Shown: positions 46,787 through 57,210, counted from the first letter of the stretch. The stretch is 64,000 nt of DNA from Humulus lupulus (GCF_963169125.1 NC_084795.1:141893766-141957765); one strand, 5' to 3'. Numbers and translations are program-made. Notes: generated by a model not told the origin, from the letters alone.

Positions 46787-48342
46787 TATTTTCATTCCTA
46801 AAAACTTAACAGCCTAGGCTAAATTAATTATTTGAAATTGAATTTTGTTTGATAAATTCTATTTTAATTAATTTAATATTTTGCAACTTGTTTAATTAAT
46901 TTTATTGAATTTTGTCTGATGAATTCTATGTTAATTAACTATGGTATTTTGTAAAATAGTATATTGTTGTGGTATATTTGCATAATTTAATAATACATGC
47001 TTATAGAGTAACATGTTAGGTCCATCCAATTATTAAAATATCAAACATCATTATTAAGTTTTTTTTTTTTTTTTTTGCATTTTGGCTTTAAATATAAGTA
47101 TAATGATGTCCCAATTTTTCTGTTTGAAAAATGTGGGAAAACTCAAATAAAACTTTTATAAAATAGTAGGTTTTATTTGGGCCCAATTGAACATGTAAAG
47201 TTTAAAATCTTCTTTTGTGGGTGGTTCCACTTGTAAAGGCCTATTTGCTTTGCATTACTAAATTGAGTTTAATCAATTGAATAACAATTAATAAAACAAA
47301 TGTTGAAATTCCTGCCTTTTGGAGCTTTGTGTGGAAGTTATGGAGCCTTAGTAGTGTGTCTGACATACTGAACCTAGCCCTCCTCCATGCGAGCTCAAAT
47401 TGTTAATGCTCATTTACCTAAGTTGAACTTAATTGTATTAGGTTATTCTTTTTAGTTGGACCTAATAATTGATGAGAAACAAATTAATTCTAATTTTTTG
47501 ATTAATTTTCAATGGTAATTTTAAAATTAATGGAAAAATTATAAACTATGGTTTATTAATTATTTTTTTCATTTGGCAAATCTAAGTTGGTTTGTTGATT
47601 ATTTTAATAATTTGACAGACCTAAGTTGGTTTATCGATTATTTTAATAATTTGGCGAACCCTAGTTGGTTTATTAATTATTTTAATAATTTGGCAAACCT
47701 AAGTTGATATTTTCAAAAAGAATAAAATACTAAAAGATTTAATAATGAGTTTTAAAAATTTGAATTCAATCTCCACCGTAGATTTAACAAGGTTAGAGAT
47801 CAGTGGGGCCTCATGGCGCTTTAATTTTGTCTCCCTACGGAAGGTGTTTACAGGACTTCTTAACGTGGTTAAATTTCTTAGGATAAATTGTTGTAGATGG
47901 ACCTTCTATAGACTCATCCCTACAGTGATTGTAGGACTTAAATCTATAATAATCGAAACCGTGGGTCAAACTCATAAAGTAAGAAATATTTGTAACTCTC
48001 GCCTACTAGGACACATGAGCTTTATATACTTTGATCGGATTGATAGGTAGTTAATAAAAGTCTATGACGTTTTATCAATTTAGATGTTTCTCTATCTAAC
48101 TAAGTAAATATCTGTGACTCTTTCCTACCGAGACACATGGGTTCATGGCTAGTTAAAGTACCTAAGAAATAGAAGATAAGTGTATTAGTTTTTTGATTAT
48201 CTCAAAACATTTTGTGTGTGATGCTATTTCTAAAATCTTAATGAATAAATGTTTGTCAAGCAATGTGTTGATTTCTACTTAGTTGATAATCGTAGCTCTA
48301 GGCTTCCCACCCCATACTCTCTCTAATCTCTAAAAAGTTTCT
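46787..48342 (+). other. leader of copia-2
   Basis: AT-rich text matching the copia-1 leader: TAGGTCCATCCAATTAT at 47025 versus 22580, CTCCACCGT-G-TTTAAC at 47770 and CCCTACGGAAGGTGTT at 47832. A GTTGGTTTATTGATTATTTTAATAATTTGGCAAACC-type 48-bp unit is repeated about four times at 47560-47710. No gene is seen; the ORF at 47745-48050 is an accident of this leader. Confidence 0.75.
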
Positions 48343-48442
48343 CTATGGTGAGAACCTCATGAAATTTTTGTCCAACATCAATATGGTGTTGATTATGGAC
48401 AACATCGAGTTCGTGACAATTAAAGATATTCCTATTTTTGGC
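48343..48442 (+). pseudogene. gag start of copia-2
   Basis: GENLMKFLSNINMVLIMDN, then IEFVTIKD, aligns with GENFLNWKQNINIELIGDN and SEFVMIEE of copia-1. A stop precedes GEN, where copia-1 reads MEKLT. Element F interrupts it. Confidence 0.7.
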
Positions 48443-49739
48443 TATAACGTCCCAAAATTCCCTAATTTGGCTTAGTGCCTGGATTAGGGGGCCAGGAGGC
48501 AATAATTGTATTAATTGAGTGTTTATGTGTTACGAGCATGTTAGTATTTGAATTGTGTGAGTTATATTATAATAAGACTATATTGGCATGTTCAGGTGTA
48601 TTAAGCATGCATCTGGGCCCATTTCTTATTAGAATAGCATTTTCGTAATTTTGGCCCATTGATGGCATATTTGAATATATATGCATGTTTTATGTTTGAC
48701 ACCACTTTATTATGTGGACATATTTGGGTTATCTGGCACGCGGCGATCCTAGGGAGAAAGTTAGCAATTTAGTCATAACAGGGTAAATACCCAGCTTGGG
48801 GTGACCCTAGGGGTATTTTAGTAATTTATCACATTATTGGGATTTAGCGGGTAATGGGAAAGATTATTTAGTGATCATTTGAGCATATTGGAGATAATGG
48901 GAATTTGGGAGACGGTTATTATGATTTACGGGGAAATGTGGCAAAGAGCGGATTTTCCCTTGTGAGCATGGGGAGGAAAATTTGGGTTAAGGGTATTTAG
49001 GACTTTCGGATAGATCTTGGCTTGACTGAGTTGATTTGGAAGGCTGTGGAAAGTAGAGGAACACTAAGTAAATCACATTCTCAGCTTCTTCTTCTCTCTC
49101 TCTCTCTCTAACACTTAGGGGTTTTGCTGAATTTTGAGGAAGAAAGGCTCAAAACATGGAGGATTGAAGCTAGGGTTGAAGTGGGACAACATAAAGGTCA
49201 TGACTCTTCTTTAAGGTAAGGTTCCTTTATTTCATGGTAAATCTCATTTGTGGTTTAAGTTTTTGAAGAGTTTTCAACCAATGATTAGGTTTTGATTTGG
49301 GTTAGAGATTGAGTTTGGTTTTTGAGGAGTTGGTACTCCTTATGATATGTTATTTATGATATTAAACTCATTTTGGGACATTAAGGCAAGTTTGGGATGA
49401 GATTTGGCTCGGGGGAGCCCTGGCTGTGTGACGCGGCACCTGCAAGGCTATGCTGCAACGCTAGGCCATTTTCAGGGCCTTAATTTTTGTATTTTTAGGG
49501 AATAGGCCCAGGGGCTTGAGGGATGATTTCACCACCCCGTGTCGGGGAATTGGAGTTTCCGAGAGCACAGGATTGGTCCCAGGGTTCTACTATGAAATCT
49601 AATAGTAATGAGAATGTTATTTGTGGGTTGTGACTAGGTTACCGCTAGGGCTCAGGAGAGGATCATTATCAGGGGTCGTGCTTTCTTTCTTATTTGCTTG
49701 TGCTTGACCCAAAGGTAAGAAAACTGCATCTGATGCTTG

Positions 49740-49985
49740 AGATACATGAATAAGGCTCAGCCCCGTTGTTGAGAGTATTATGATTAGGGCTCGGTCCCGT
49801 TGCTGGGAGTATTATGATTAGGGCTTGGCGCCTCTGTCGAATGTGTTATGCTTAGGGCTCGGCCTTTCTGTTAAAAGTATTATGATTAGGGCTCAGCCCT
49901 GCTGTTAAACGTATTATGATTGGGGCTTGGCCCAACTTTTAATGTAAACATGATTAGGGCTCAGGCCCAACTAATAAGCATGATT
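49740..49985. repeat. array F1: about 40-bp unit, six copies
   Basis: Repeats of TATTATGATTAGGGCTCGGCCC plus about 18 variable bases. Confidence 0.8.
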
Positions 49986-50160
49986 ATAATTATGCATGTG
50001 TATACCTGTGTAAGTACATTTTAATGTGTTGTATCTGTGTATGATGAATGTATTTTATGTATGTTTGTTCATGGTTGGGAGGCTCGGCTTAGAGGTCGGA
50101 AGTCTGTCTATTGCACCTAACCAAGAGCTCGTCCTATTGGTCATTGGTATATTTGATTAA

Positions 50161-50365
50161 AAAGGGGCTCGGCTTTTAAGCCAAGACTATACAGGGGCCC
50201 AACTTATAAGCCGAGGGATTAAAATGGGCTCAACTTATGAGTCATGGAGATTACAAGGCTTATCTTAAAAGTCAAGGATTTACAAGGCCGACTTATAATT
50301 CAAAGGAATACAAGGCCCAGCTTATAAGTCGAGAGTTCACAAGGCTCAACTTATGATCGACATTA
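50161..50365. repeat. array F2: about 34-bp unit, six copies
   Basis: Repeats of ACAAGGCTCGGCTTATAAGCC-GAG-type text. Individual units carry a near-palindrome, GGCTTATAAGCC. Confidence 0.75.
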
Positions 50366-50404
50366 TGCACGTTGAGAGCAGGTCGTTATGGCTAGGCCAC
50401 CCCG

Positions 50405-50565
50405 GGAGTGCAATATGCACTTGACTAGCTCAGATGCCATAGAAACAAACAGGAGTGCATTATGCACCTGACTGGCTCGGATGCCATATAAACGAACCGG
50501 AGTGCATTATGCACTTGACTTGCTCGGATGCCATAGGAATGATTAGGAGTGCGACATGCACTTGT
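50405..50565. repeat. array F3: 47-bp unit, three and a half copies
   Basis: Units start at 50406, 50453, 50500 and 50547 with GAGTGCATTATGCACTTGAC; GTGCATTATGCAC is itself a near-palindrome. Confidence 0.85.
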
Positions 50566-51083
50566 GTGACCCTATGGTCATTTACTTTTACAGTGTGTGC
50601 ATGCTTTCTTCTAGTCATTACTATTGAGCATGTTGTTATATTTTGTGGACTATCTAAATTTGTTAATGTGTTTTCTTGCTGAGTCTTTTTGGCTAACGGG
50701 TGCTCTGTGCTGCAAGTAAGGGTAAGGAGAACCTCGGCCAGCCATGAGTTGGAGAGCGTTAGGGGAGATGTGTACATATGCAGTTTGCTCGACAACCACG
50801 GCCGAGGTATTGTAGAGGAACTGGGGTTTGACCCTATTTTGCCTCTTAGGTTAGCTTATCTTGTAATCCCTGAGTTGTAAACAAATTGTTAAGGTTCTAT
50901 TTTTGGGATCCCATGTAAAGACTAATTTTTTCTTTTACTAGAAATGTTTACTCGTTAACCAAGATTTTTAATAAATGAAACATTAGTGGCTTAATCACAT
51001 GTTTTAATCCAAATGACTCGTTTATCGAGCCCTCGCTATTTTAAACACACATGGTAAAGGACCCTAATCAGCAGGGCATTACA

Positions 51084-51440
51084 ACTTTGTATCAGAGCTG
51101 CCAAGGTTTAAGGTTTTCTGATGACGGACTGGGCATGTACACTCGCCGCTAAAGACAAGCTCGACTCAGGGTTCGGTAACTATTAATATTGTTATGTGTG
51201 CCATGGAAATCATGAGCTAGTCTGATAGATCCTGGCCCTTGACTATTGTATGCATGTTAAAGATGTGCTTATTAGCACAGTAGTGACTTGTAAATTCTAT
51301 AGGATCGCTTATAAGCATCACTAATGCTTTTAAATGATAAAAATGCTTAATAGCGCTGCTATATGTGCATATATGCCAGGAGCTCATTAGCACCATTAAA
51401 ATGTTAAAAGGAATGCTTATTAACATCAATATTGCTTTTG
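51084..51440 (+). other. primer-binding site and leader of element F
   Basis: TTTGTATCAGAGC at 51086-51098 is a tRNA-Met-type site with one mismatch. The following leader shares GACTCAGGGTTCGGTAACTA with element E and has a GCTTATTAGCA-type loose repeat at 51265-51435. No gag is found. Confidence 0.7.
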
Positions 51441-51692
51441 AATAAATTAATTGAGTGTTTATGTTTTATGAGCATGGATTAATGCCTAGATTAGGGGGCC
51501 AGGAAACAATAAATTAATTAATTGAGTGTTTATGTTTTACGAGCATGTTAGTATATGAATTATGTGAGTTATATTATAATATGACTATATTGGCATGTTT
51601 AGGTGTATTAAGCATGCATGTGTGCCAGTTTCTTATTAGAGGGCCATTTTCGTAATTTTGGCTCACTGATGGCATATTTGAATATATGCGTG
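51441..51692 (+). repeat. start of the second LTR of element F
   Basis: The text TGCCTAGATTAGGGGGCCAG matches the F 5' LTR from about 48476 on, preceded by a 34-bp duplication of AATTAATTGAGTGTTTATG-type LTR text (51443-51476 and 51512-51545). It ends where element D begins. Confidence 0.75.
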
Positions 51693-53143
51693 TGTCGACG
51701 GTGAGAACTCGTCAACACCGTTAAGTTAGAAAAAATTGGAATATGGAACTTATCAATGAAAAACTTCAAATATCTAATCAGAAACTCAAAGAACAGTTGC
51801 AGAAAGAAAATGGTGAAATGAACTTGTATTTCTTATGGTGTAGTGCTACAGTGTTTTTTCCAACCCCCTTCCAAGTGGAAGTGGGGTTCCTTTTATAATG
51901 GGCTCAATGGCCCCTGATACATTATGGTTTAGGGAACTAGATTGTACATAAGTACGGTGTCAGGATAGTGGTGTCACGTGTAGTGGTGTCGGCTCCAGTA
52001 CATGGTTAGAGTCTGTGAGAGCACCTCCACTTTAGTACTTGATTATGCCTCCACTACTTGCCCAGTACAAGTGTTAGAGACTAGCTGGTGAGGACCACAA
52101 TAGGTACCTTACTTGTACAACCACTACTTGTCCGGCGTGGGCCTTGTCTCCGTAATCTACTTCCTTTTGGTTTGTACGTGCGTTTCGTACCTCTTCTTAC
52201 TTCGCGTCGAATCGCTGTGAGGCTTGCCATATATGTGGTGCGAGATGCCTTAGAGAGGCCTTGTCCTGTGAGGCCCCTGAGGACGCGAGACGCCTTGCGA
52301 AGGTCATGTCTCCCGAGCCCCCTAAGGATGCGGCTGCCTCCATGAGATGCTTGTCTTCTTGGGGAACTTTTCTTCGCTTGTGGCATGAGGCTCATGTGAT
52401 AGTCCTTGACCACACTAGGGGAGTAGGCATGAACCAGTGAAGTGGGCTTATCTCACAAGACGCTACCATGCATGCGAGAAGCCACCCCTAGCGAGGCGCC
52501 TGTTGGTGCGCGAGACGCTTCCCCTAGGGTGCGAGACGTGATGCGCGAGACAATGGTCTCAAGAGGCCCTTGCTGGGTGTGCCGAGGGGAGATGGGCGTG
52601 AGAAAATTATCTCGAGAGGCCCTGGTGGCACGGACAATGCGAGATGGGACCACCATGCGCGAGGCCCTGGTGACATGGTCAAGGCGAGGCGGGCGTGAGA
52701 CGGTGGTCTTGCGAGGCTCTGGTGGCACGGCCGAGGCGAGGCGGGACCACCCTACGCGCGACCCTGGTGACATGGCCAAGGTGACGCGGGCGCAAGACGG
52801 TGGTCTCGTGAGGCCCTGGTGGCACGGCCTAGGCGAGGCGGGACCACCCTGGGCGAGGCCCTGGTGACATGGTCGAGGCGTAGCGAGATGGCCTGGGATG
52901 CCGTGGGCGCGCGAGGTGCTGGGCTGGGCGAGGCGTGCCCAGCTGCGCAAGGCGCTGGGCTAGGCGAGGCGTGCCCAGCCACACGAGGCCTTAGTGACAT
53001 GGCCGAGGGTCTGGGATGCCGTGGGCGTGCGAGGCGCCGGCCTGGGCGAGGCATGCCCAGCTGCTTGAGGCCCTTTCTGCGGCAGAGACCCAAATGTGCA
53101 TGTTTTGGACCTGTCACAAGCATGGAATTTTTGAGCATCCACA
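51693..53143 (-). repeat. 3' LTR of element D
   Basis: TGTCGACGGTGAG...GAGCATCCACA, 1451 bp, defined on the right by the polypurine tract and on the left by the end of F LTR text. It has the same terminal text as the solo LTR at 59501-60869. The GC-rich right half contains long spurious ORFs on both strands. Confidence 0.85.
52480..53090. repeat. GC-rich degenerate repeats in the D LTR
   Basis: GAGGCCCTGGTGGCACGG and GAGGCCCTGGTGACATGG recur at a spacing near 98 bp (52616, 52713, 52811), embedded in GCGAGGCG words. Composition differs sharply from the AT-rich surroundings. Confidence 0.75.
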
Positions 53144-53156
53144 CTTGCCCCCAGTC
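53144..53156 (-). promoter_or_regulatory. 3' polypurine tract of element D
   Basis: On the minus strand GACTGGGGGCAAG runs directly into the LTR start TGTGGATGC. Confidence 0.75.
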
Positions 53157-53250
53157 TATGAGAGAGTCTTCAGGCTCTTTTGTAGACTTTCCTTTTTGAT
53201 TCTTATAAATAGGCCTTCAGGCCTTGCTTATTATTTACACCTTACTTCCT

Positions 53251-53305
53251 TAGCTTAGTGGTTTTGGGATCCTTGCCCCTTTTAAGAGGTGAGGGATTCA
53301 ATCCC
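53251..53305 (+). other. tRNA-promoter-like A and B boxes
   Basis: TAGCTTAGTGG (53251-53261) matches an RNA polymerase III A box and GGGATTCAATCCC (53293-53305) a B box, at tRNA-like spacing. The acceptor stem and anticodon arm do not fold convincingly, so this is at best a tRNA or SINE relic. It lies in the 600-bp non-coding stretch between the D polypurine tract and its antisense gene, where nothing else is recognisable. Confidence 0.3.
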
Positions 53306-53772
53306 CCATAATCTCATTTTTGTTTTCTTTTCCCTTCTCTTTCCCTTTTTTTTCTTTCATGTTTGAGTTCATTTATTGTATGTCTATATCCATGTAGGCG
53401 TTTGAGGACTAAAACACCCTTTTCCTTTGTTTTTGCAGACGCTTACTTTTGACCATTTGGCTCTTTTTGACTGTGACGGTGCTTTTGGCCCTCAACCTCT
53501 TTTTGACCACGACAACATCTCATTTTACCTGCTTAAGGTATATTCTCTTTTTTTTTTCTTATGTTCATTGGGTCCAAATTAGCACTGCTCGAGATGGGGT
53601 ATTTTGGCCTGAGCTTGTCGTGAGTTAATCTTGCTGCATGCCCCTGTATTCATATCTCGTAGTGGGGCATTTAGAGCATTTGTGCCTAGAGGTTTTGAGC
53701 CCATTCCTTTGTGTTTTGTAGCAATCCTCCCATTTATACGTGAACCCTATTTGCTTTCGGGACGAGTTCTCA

Positions 53773-54224
53773 TGGCAGGTGAAGGTCCGTCCGGCATTCC
53801 ACCGGGGGTCCAGTTTGTTGACTTGTCTTCAGACTCAGTGTCCCCTAAGGAAAATCCTTACCGTGACCATGACACCTTAAGGCAGGCCCGTATTCGTCAT
53901 CTCGAGCACATGGCTGAACTTAGGCGTAAAATTTGGGTGGTAGAGAGCGAAATTGACTCGATGCTGAGAGGAGATGGAGTACCTTTCCCCCTTGACCTTA
54001 ACGACCATGTAGCAAACCTTAGGGTGACCCTTTTAGATTTGCAGATGGAGTTGGAGTTTATGGAGGGACATCTCCCGCCTGAGCCTCCTAGCCCGTTCTT
54101 TCCTAATGACTGTCATGGGGTCGTCCTGTCTTCTCCTCAGCCCTTATTTTTGATCTTCCCTAGTTTAGCACTTCTGCAACCGGTGCCTCGGTGGAAGACT
54201 CTTGCTAGGAAGAAAAAATGGAGG
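53773..54224 (+). CDS. upstream ORF or first exon of the element D antisense gene
   Basis: The ATG at 53773 opens MAGEGPSGIPPGVQFVDLSS, followed by a helix-rich stretch (RHLEHMAELRRKIWVVESEI, VTLLDLQMELEFMEGH) and PEPPSPFF. It is uninterrupted for about 150 codons. It may be a first exon joined to the next ORF at 54271 (donor GGGTAAAG, acceptor TTTTGCAG), although that intron would be only 46 bp, so an earlier donor or a separate product is possible. No known domain is recognised. Confidence 0.45.
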
Positions 54225-54270
54225 GTAAAGTGTTTTGTCTCCTCCTCACCTTTATCTTTTGGTTTTGCAG

Positions 54271-56181
54271 ATATGCCGAAGAGAGGACAACGACGGGTGT
54301 CTACTGATGACCAGGACAATGCCCCCTATTGGCATCCTCCCTAGTGTCCCACGTGTCCGAAAATAAATTGATGGAATTAGTAGATAACTATCGTGTTCCT
54401 CCGGAGTACGCATTATACATCCCTTCAGACAAGTGTCGGGCTGACTGCCCTAATACGGGCTACGTGTCCATTAGCGTGCATATCCAGAAGGCGGGTGGTA
54501 CAATTCCATTACACCCGTTCTTCATCGCGGTTCTCAACTATTTTGACCTCGCTCCACTTCAGCTGGCACCCAACAGTGGCTGACCTTGAGCTGCCTCTTC
54601 ATCGCGTTTATGGAACTTGTCCGTCGTGCTACTACGGCCCAAGAGGTGCATTTCCTGTACAATCTCATGCCATCTCCCAAATCCAAGGGCTTTTATTTCC
54701 TGCAAAAAGCCAATATTGCAATCCCCTTGATAGAGGGCGCTGTGTCCAACCCGGGCTCCTAGAAATAAGACTTTTTCTTTGTGCAGGGCCCTCTTTCTGT
54801 TCGTGAGCACTTTCGTTCTGCTCCCAGTAAGTACTTCGAGCCACCTTCTTTTTATTTTCTTTTTGAAACTTATTGTTTTATAACTTATGTTTGTGTCGAC
54901 AATGGTGTGAATCGTGCAGAGCATTTCGCCATACCTGTAGTTGTTGGGTCAGAGACGGGCGCTGTGAACACATTCCTCAATGTTAACCCCCCCCCCCCCC
55001 CCCGTGAAAAGGGCTACATACCTCTTCACTATGGAAAAACTCAACTTTCCCAAGCTGTCCCCGGTTTCAGATCCCGGGTTGTTGTGGACTCTTCCAGAAT
55101 CAAAGAAGACGAAGGCTGCCACGATTGAGCATCGTTCGGGTGAAGGTGAGGCTGAGTGTGTGCTGAAGGGAGTCTCCCTTGGACACGGGCAACCTCACCA
55201 GCTATCTTCGTCCCCCGGGGAATGCCGTCCCTTTGCCCCTTTCAACCCTGACATGGCTTCCCAATTCCAGGGTGAATAGGCCATGCCGAGGCATTTTGTT
55301 TGCCCCGATCCTGAGGACTTTGACTCTTTTCCTCAGGCTCCCCTCGACCTCAGTCATCGGGGGCTTACTTTCCTGATGTTCCTGTACCCCTCCTGATCTA
55401 CCCAGGGCTCATTTTTTCAATCTTAAGGTGCCCCCTCCTGTTTTGGCGAGCGAGTCATCTATCCTTACCCAGCCAGGTACCCTTGGCTCAGGAGGGGCGC
55501 CCTGGGTGGGCCGCATGGCGGCCTTTTACGGAGTGTTCTTGGGAGATTCACTATGTCGGATCTTGGGGAGACTCTTACGCGCTCTACTGCTTGGGTGAGT
55601 TCATGCATCTTGTGTCGGCCTTATCTCTTTTTATTCCCTTTTTTTTGTTACTTATCACTGTTGTTGTTATTTTTCTTGTGCTGCTCTATACCGTGGCTCA
55701 GCGGTTTGCCGACTCGGCTCAAAACCTTTCCACGTCGAATGCCGAGAGGGACCGTCTTGCGCTTCGGATTCAGGAGCTCGAGAGGGAGCTTGCTGAAACC
55801 AGGTCTAGGCTAGAATAGGCCTTGGCGAAAATTTCTGCCTCATAAAAAATGAAGAAGAGGGCGATTTCCAAGGCCATGATGTTGCAGGAAAGGGTCACCA
55901 GCCTAGAGGCCGAACTCTTGGGTGGCAAGGCTACCGCGGCTGCGTCGCAGGAGAGGGTCACTTCCTTAGAGGACGAACTTGAGGGTGCTAAGGCTGCTGC
56001 AGTTGCGTCCCAGGAGAGAATTGCTTCCTTAGAGGCGGACAGGGAAGCTAATGAGTATAGGTCCATAGAGCGCGCCCTTTATGGTGTATGGAGGCAGGAT
56101 CCAAACATTGATTTCTCCTCCTTTGGCGAGCACGCCATTGCCCAGGCGGCTGGGTGGAGCGCCTGTGGCAGGAGGCCTTGA
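54271..56181 (+). pseudogene. antisense extra gene (aORF) of Tat element D, spliced
   Basis: It starts MPKRGQRRVSTDD at 54273, just after a CAG acceptor as in element C. The Transposase_28-like region follows: ENKLMELVDNYRVPPEYAL, TIPLHPFFIAVLNYFDLAPL, AFMELVRRATTAQEVHFLYN and GPLSVREHFRSAP. Introns 54827-54919 and 55595-55701 are GT-AG. The last exon is a coiled coil with a 21-residue repeat (QERVTSLEAELLGG... two and a half times, 55885-56040) and the shared C-terminal motif. Frameshifts near 54345 and 54580, stops near 54770 and 55816, and a 17-C run at 54987 break it. It reads opposite to D gag-pol. Function unknown. Confidence 0.65.
56080..56124 (+). other. conserved C-terminal motif of aORF D
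   Basis: The motif reads YGVWRQDPNIDFSSF. Confidence 0.65.
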
Positions 56182-57210
56182 GATCGTCATTTCATAATTT
56201 TTGCCAGTTAGTCCGCTGTGGATGTATGCTCGTTCGAGCCTTATTGTGCTTGTAATAATTTTTTTTAAGGCTTGTCATGTTACCAAAACTCTTTTTGTAT
56301 ATATAAATATGCAGTTATTCATCTCTTATTCCTCTATGTTTGAGGTCTTTTTGAGCCCGTATGATGGGGTTTGGTAGGTTCCCCTTTTTTATTTATTGGG
56401 CTATAGGTCCTTTGGAGCCCATGGAAAGGGTTCAATGGGTCCTTTTTTGGTGCCTCTTGATTGTTCCTTTAAGGATATATTAACCCCTTGGGTTCTAGCT
56501 ATCCTTTTATATATTTTTGCGCGCGCTTATTATTTCTTGTGAGAAGCGTCCTTCTCGTCATCATTCATAGTACTATTTTTGCAAGGGTCTATTTTAGGAC
56601 CCTTTTTGGCTAGACTGCTTGGTGGCCGCTCTAGGCTTATTGGCGGGTGCTCTTTCTGGGGCTTTTCCCTTTGAGAGAGTATCTGCCTTTATTTGGCAAT
56701 TTATTGTTTTTTTTTTGTAAGACCTTTTGGCCTCCTTGATGTTCATAAGGGTAGCTAATCCTTGTGAACTTCAAGAGATTCCTTGCAAGGTCTCCTCCCT
56801 ATTTGTTAGGGTTCATCATACATTTTTTTTTTCTAAGGACCTCGTTTAAGGCCCTGATATAAGGGGTCCTTTTGGGTTCCTCCTAATAGAGGGTCCTTTA
56901 TAGGATCCTCCTGATATGAGGAGTCTTTTTTAGGATCCTTGCTGTATGTTTTGCCTCCTCTCCTACCCCCCCAATTGTTTGGTGAAATTTATTTCGGCAG
57001 GCACTTTGGTTGATGCTCGCATAGAGAAGAAAAATAACATGCAAAGTTGTGTATAGTTTCATTCAGAGTATGCAGGTTACAATGATATATATAACAATTT
57101 TACATCTACTTGGGAGGTTATCTAGGCAATCTCTTTGATTCTTGTCTACTAGGCTAACATAACACGCAACAAACTAAACACAAATACTGCTTGCATTCGA
57201 TGTGGAAGTC
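56182..57210. other. spacer of element D with PPT-like G run
   Basis: No gene. On the minus strand AATTGGGGGGGTAGGA (56961-56976) lies about 240 bp after the integrase stop. At 56850-56945 a GGGTCCTTT-T-GG-TCCTCCT phrase is repeated about four times, a small counterpart of the tandem array in element A. Confidence 0.5.

Larger units (their letters stand above)
18128..48442 (+). mobile_element. old Ty1/copia element (copia-2), 5' part, four times interrupted
   Basis: The LTR pieces are 18128-18859, 30123-30396 and 38848-39359; the leader and start of gag are 46787-48442. Each piece matches, in order, the LTR, leader and gag of the young copia-1 at 19452 onward with marked divergence (TGTTGAGTTTTATGCCC versus TGTTGGGGTTTTATGCCC at the start). 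About 250 bp of LTR is replaced near 18780-18859, and about 1.2 kb of LTR end plus leader is missing at the H-C junction. The candidate left TSD is ATACC (18123-18127); the right end is outside the window. It is host to G, B, H/C and F. Confidence 0.8.
48443..51083 (+). repeat. 5' LTR of element F
   Basis: TATAACGTCCC...GGGCATTACA, 2641 bp, similar in layout to the E LTR (GGCTTAGTGCCTGGATTAG near the start; the GGTGCT-TGTGCTGCAAGTAAGG block near 50700). It contains three tandem arrays, and a microsatellite (TC)n near 49090. Confidence 0.82.
48443..51692 (+). mobile_element. Tekay-like element F with almost no internal region
   Basis: The 5' LTR is 48443-51083, then a primer-binding site and about 350 bp of leader, then LTR sequence starts again at about 51441, broken at 51693 by element D. 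Gag and pol are absent. The candidate left TSD is TTGGC (48438-48442). The start reads TATAACGTCC where TGTAACGTCC is expected. Confidence 0.8.

Noticed and set aside
52442..53258. Long ORFs on both strands (up to 165 codons) in a GC-rich stretch
   Set aside because: They fall in the D LTR, overlap in several frames, are rich in repeats of GAGGCCCTGGTG-type text and have no domain; composition explains them.
53245..53316. A complete tRNA gene
   Set aside because: A and B boxes are present, but the acceptor and anticodon stems do not pair; reported only as a tRNA-like relic.
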